NCBI RefSeq assembly: GCF_040365005.1
Contig: NZ_BAABWV010000001.1
Span: 186,001-250,000, forward strand
DNA from: Antarcticimicrobium sp040365005
Lineage (GTDB): Bacteria; Pseudomonadota; Alphaproteobacteria; Rhodobacterales; Rhodobacteraceae
Length of the DNA stretch: 64,000 bases
Reading direction: 5' to 3'
Part shown: positions 61,352-64,000 of the stretch, in pieces
Numbering within the stretch: the stretch's first letter is position 1
How the letters are laid out: every line of letters starts with the position of its first letter
Notes under the pieces: generated by a model
The model's database searches: none
What the model was told of the DNA's origin: nothing
Seen by the model: only the letters and a program-made list of their open reading frames with translations
Position numbers and translations under genes: made by a program

Positions 61352-62299
61352 GTGAAACAACAACTGGTCATCGACCGCATCGAAGACGAAACCGACCGTA
61401 TCCGGGTCATCACCCTGCGTCCGCAGGACGGGAAAGAACTGCCGCCCCATACCGCCGGGGCGCACCTGGATTTCGACCTCGGGCCGCTTGGCACGCGGTC
61501 CTATTCGCTGATCGACTGGCCGGGCGACGCGCGCCCCGCCGCCACGTGGCGCATCGCGGTGCAGCGCGAAGAGGATGGCCAGGGCGGCTCCATGCAAATG
61601 CACGGGTTTCAACCGGGTGACAGGATTTCCGCGACCGCGCCCAGCAATGATTTCGGACTGGGCGACCATGCCGGTCCGGCGCTTTTGCTGGCCGGCGGTA
61701 TCGGCATCACGCCGGTAATCTCCATGGCCACCGCGCTGGCCGCTGCCGACCGCCCCTTTGCCCTGCACTACACCGCCCGGTCGCGCGGGCTGATGGGGTT
61801 TGCCGATGCGTTGGGCACGGCCTTCGGTGACAAGCTCACCTGTCATTTCGATGACGCGGCACCGCTGGACCTGGCCGCGCTGTTCGGCGGGATCGCCCCC
61901 GACACGCATCTTTACGTCTGCGGCCCCAAGGGCATGATCGAGGCCGCCCGCGCCGCCGCCAACGCCGCCGGCCTGCCCGACGCGCAGATCCACTTCGAAC
62001 TGTTCGCCACACCGCAACCGCAAGAAGGCGACAGCGCCTTCGAGGTCGAGGTCGCCTCGACCGGGCAGGTGTTCACCATCCCGCCGGGTCGCAGCATCAT
62101 CGAGGTGCTGGAAGAGGGCGGCGTCGACCTGATCTATGATTGCCAGCGCGGCGATTGCGGCATTTGCCAAACCGAGGTGCTGGAGGGCACCCCAGATCAC
62201 CGCGACGTGGTCCTGTCAGACAGCGAAAAGGCCGAGGGCAAGCTGATGCAGATCTGCGTCAGCCGCGCCAAAACGGCCAAACTCGTCCTCGATCTCTAG
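61352..62299 (+). CDS. oxygenase reductase: flavin/NAD domains with C-terminal plant-type [2Fe-2S] domain
   Basis: The 315-residue protein has flavin motif RSYS (49-52) and the NAD motif GGIGITPVISM (115-125). Ferredoxin cysteines C264, C269, C272 and C302 lie at the C-terminus. This domain order is that of phthalate dioxygenase reductase and vanillate demethylase reductase. I chose GTG 61352, preceded by GGGAG; an upstream ATG lies inside the operator. It passes electrons from NAD(P)H to the Rieske oxygenase encoded next. Confidence 0.93.
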   Translation: MKQQLVIDRIEDETDRIRVITLRPQDGKELPPHTAGAHLDFDLGPLGTRSYSLIDWPGDARPAATWRIAVQREEDGQGGSMQMHGFQPGDRISATAPSNDFGLGDHAGPALLLAGGIGITPVISMATALAAADRPFALHYTARSRGLMGFADALGTAFGDKLTCHFDDAAPLDLAALFGGIAPDTHLYVCGPKGMIEAARAAANAAGLPDAQIHFELFATPQPQEGDSAFEVEVASTGQVFTIPPGRSIIEVLEEGGVDLIYDCQRGDCGICQTEVLEGTPDHRDVVLSDSEKAEGKLMQICVSRAKTAKLVLDL

Positions 62300-62313
62300 G
62301 GAAGGAGCCCGCC

Positions 62314-63666
62314 ATGCCAGCCGCCACGCCAGCCTATACCGTCGATACCGTCACCGACCTGGTGCAGCCGCACCAGGTTCACCGAGACGTCTATATCGAC
62401 CCGGAGGTGTTCCGGCTGGAGATGAAACATCTTTTTGCCAACACCTGGGTCTTTGTCGGGCATGACAGCCAGACACCGAACAAGGGCGATTACTATACCA
62501 CCCAGATCGGCGATCAGCCGGTGATCCAGGTGCGCCATAGCAATGGCGAGATCAACGTTCTTTATAACCGCTGCCCGCACAAGGGCACCAAGATCGCCAT
62601 CGACCGGACCGGCAACACCGGCAAGTTCTTTCGCTGCCCCTATCACGCCTGGTCGTTCAAGACCGACGGCTGCCTTTTGGCGATCCCGCTGAAAAAGGGG
62701 TACGAGGGCACCGGGCTGGACAAGACCGAGAACGGCCAGGGGATGAAAGCTGTCGGCGCGGTCAGGAATTACCGCGGCTTCATCTTTGCCCGGCTGGCGG
62801 ATGAGGGCATCAGTTTCGAGGAGTACTTCGGCGACAGCCTGTCCTCGCTCGACAACATGGTCGACCGCTCGCCCGCCGGACGGCTGGAGGTGGCCGGCCC
62901 GCCGCTGCGTTACATGCACCAGTGCAACTGGAAAATGCTGGTCGAGAACCAGACCGACACCTGCCACCCGATGGTGGCGCATGAATCCAGTGCCGGCACT
63001 GCGGTCAAGATCTTCGAGGACATGGACTGGCCCGAGGACAAGCCCAAGCCGATGGCGATGGAGATCATCGCGCCCTTCATGTCTCCCTATGAATTCTTCG
63101 AGAACATGGGCATCCGCACCTGGCCCAACGGCCACGGGCACACCGGCGTGCACCACTCAATCCATTCCGATTACTCGGCTATCCCCGGCTATTTCGACCA
63201 GATGGTCGAAGCCTATGGCGAGGAAAAGGCAAAGGAGATCCTGGGCGAGAACCGGCACAACACCGTCTATTTCCCCAACATCATGATCAAGGGGCCGATC
63301 CAGCAACTGCGCAACTTCATCCCGCTGGGCCCCGACAAGACGCTGGTCGAAAGCTATATCTATCGCCTTGTCGATGCGCCCGACCAATTGCTTGCCCGCA
63401 CCGCCATGTACAACCGGCTGATCAACGCGCCGACCTCGATGGTCGGTCACGACGACCTCGAGATGTACGAGCGCGCGCAAGAGGGGCTGGCCGCCGACGG
63501 CATGGAATGGGTGAACGTGCAGCGCCTGTACGAGGAGGGCGAGGATTTCGACCACGAGGCAGTTGAGAACGGCACCACCGAACGGCAGATGCGCAACCAG
63601 TTCCACGCCTGGGTCAAGTTCATGTCGCCCCAGCCCGCAACCGACAAGGTGGAGGCCGCAGAATGA
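62314..63666 (+). CDS. Rieske non-haem-iron oxygenase, alpha subunit
   Basis: The 450-residue protein binds a Rieske cluster through C87, H89, C108 and H111 (CPHKG and CPYHAWSF). The catalytic iron ligands are probably H218 and H223 with a distant Asp; D215 in ENQTDTCHPMVAH would be the bridge to the neighbouring Rieske centre. It would hydroxylate an aromatic substrate that is not readable from sequence. AAGGAG precedes the ATG by 7 nt, and the stop overlaps the beta-subunit start (ATGA). Confidence 0.94.
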   Translation: MPAATPAYTVDTVTDLVQPHQVHRDVYIDPEVFRLEMKHLFANTWVFVGHDSQTPNKGDYYTTQIGDQPVIQVRHSNGEINVLYNRCPHKGTKIAIDRTGNTGKFFRCPYHAWSFKTDGCLLAIPLKKGYEGTGLDKTENGQGMKAVGAVRNYRGFIFARLADEGISFEEYFGDSLSSLDNMVDRSPAGRLEVAGPPLRYMHQCNWKMLVENQTDTCHPMVAHESSAGTAVKIFEDMDWPEDKPKPMAMEIIAPFMSPYEFFENMGIRTWPNGHGHTGVHHSIHSDYSAIPGYFDQMVEAYGEEKAKEILGENRHNTVYFPNIMIKGPIQQLRNFIPLGPDKTLVESYIYRLVDAPDQLLARTAMYNRLINAPTSMVGHDDLEMYERAQEGLAADGMEWVNVQRLYEEGEDFDHEAVENGTTERQMRNQFHAWVKFMSPQPATDKVEAAE

Positions 63667-64000
63667 GCTTTCCTTCCCGCGACGACCTGATCGATTTCAT
63701 CTATGACGAGGCCCGCATGCTGGACGAGGGCCGCTTTTCCGAGTGGCTGGAGCTGTGGATGCCCGAGGGGATCTACTGGATGCCGCTCGACTACAAGCAG
63801 ACCGACCCGGATTGCGTGACCTCGCTGCTTCATGAGGATCAGTTCATGCTGCGCCTGCGGGTGGAGCGGCTGAACGGCGCGCGCACCTTCAGCCAGAAAC
63901 CGAAAAGCCGCTGTCACCACGTGATCCAGCGCCCTTTCGTCGACGTGATGGACGCAGACGCCAACCGTTACGTCACCAACACCAGCATGCATTACGTGGA
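63663..64000 (+). CDS. Rieske oxygenase beta subunit (truncated by the right edge)
   Basis: The visible 112 residues begin MSFPSRDDLIDFIYDEARML, followed by DEGRFSEWLELWMPEGIYWM and the later SRCHHVIQRPF, typical of the ring-hydroxylating dioxygenase beta family (SnoaL-like fold). It supports an alpha3beta3 complex. Its start overlaps the alpha-subunit stop by 4 bp. The 3' end lies outside the window, and further pathway genes may follow. Confidence 0.9.
   Translation, partial: MSFPSRDDLIDFIYDEARMLDEGRFSEWLELWMPEGIYWMPLDYKQTDPDCVTSLLHEDQFMLRLRVERLNGARTFSQKPKSRCHHVIQRPFVDVMDADANRYVTNTSMHYV

Noticed and set aside
1..64000. tRNA, rRNA or common riboswitches
   Set aside because: No GTTCRANYC-type T-loop with a matching cloverleaf, no rRNA sequence and no recognised riboswitch core were seen in the spacers. 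A covariance-model search (tRNAscan, Rfam) would be decisive.

Overview
The window is a high-GC alphaproteobacterial chromosome segment, most likely from the Rhodobacteraceae (Roseobacter group). Evidence includes sciP (DUF1153) directly upstream of ctrA, LpxI in the lipid A pathway, a MocR-type regulator divergent from a DUF1127 protein, TAT-exported peptide-type ABC transport, paired FAD/GcvT dehydrogenases and an RTX/Hint protein. I saw no tRNA, rRNA, CRISPR array, insertion sequence or prophage. Most of it is ordered core chromosome; the accessory parts are about 28.5-38.4 kb and 49.7-64 kb.

Layout. 1-3.1 kb: 5' end of rplM with its promoter, a MocR/GntR-aminotransferase regulator divergent from a DUF1127 protein, and a TDT/SLAC1-type transporter behind a perfect FNR box. 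3.3-8 kb: a hotdog thioesterase divergent from a crotonase, trmFO and gluQRS (translationally coupled), hisI, and an Fe-S scaffold-like protein. 8-8.5 kb: a 40-aa one-helix membrane peptide, not previously obvious, behind a LexA-type box, with its own terminator. 8.6-13 kb: ligA-recG. 13-14.2 kb: sciP-ctrA. 14.3-15.5 kb: mnmA.

15.5-27.6 kb (minus strand, transcribed right to left) is the envelope cluster pyrH-frr-uppS-cdsA-dxr-rseP-[42-aa membrane protein]-bamA-skp-fabZ-lpxA-lpxI-lpxB. It links UMP supply, ribosome recycling, undecaprenyl and phospholipid precursors, isoprenoids, site-2 proteolysis, outer-membrane protein assembly and lipid A. miaA follows on the plus strand.

28.6-35.9 kb: an AraC-type regulator and a complete oligopeptide-type ABC importer (binding protein, two permeases, fused double ATPase). 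The regulator and importer promoters have the same geometry, and the importer promoter carries an 11-bp direct repeat at a 21-bp period, a typical AraC-family operator layout. cbpM-dnaJ follows and is bracketed by two direct copies of the 3' end of the ATPase gene; the second copy is a pseudogene scar. 38-49.7 kb: a lipoprotein, a di-haem peroxidase, a lytic transglycosylase, ssb, a CBS-bearing site-2 protease, aroK-aroB, a small membrane protein with a 508-aa exported protein and xerD, a CNNM/CorC protein and a BT1-like transporter.

49.7-64 kb: two divergent paralogous FAD/GcvT (dimethylglycine/sarcosine dehydrogenase-like) genes, a MocA-like nucleotidyltransferase, a large RTX protein with a C-terminal Hint domain, a long AT-richer spacer, two MarR regulators around a D-2-hydroxyacid dehydrogenase, and the start of a Rieske non-haem-iron oxygenase operon (reductase, alpha subunit, truncated beta subunit) behind a clear palindromic operator.

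The best candidates for something undescribed are the LexA-box membrane peptide (a possible positional analogue of SOS division inhibitors such as Caulobacter SidA), the 42-aa protein inside the rseP-bamA interval, the direct-repeat-flanked cbpM-dnaJ cassette, and the oxygenase operon with an unusual pairing of reductase and oxygenase types.
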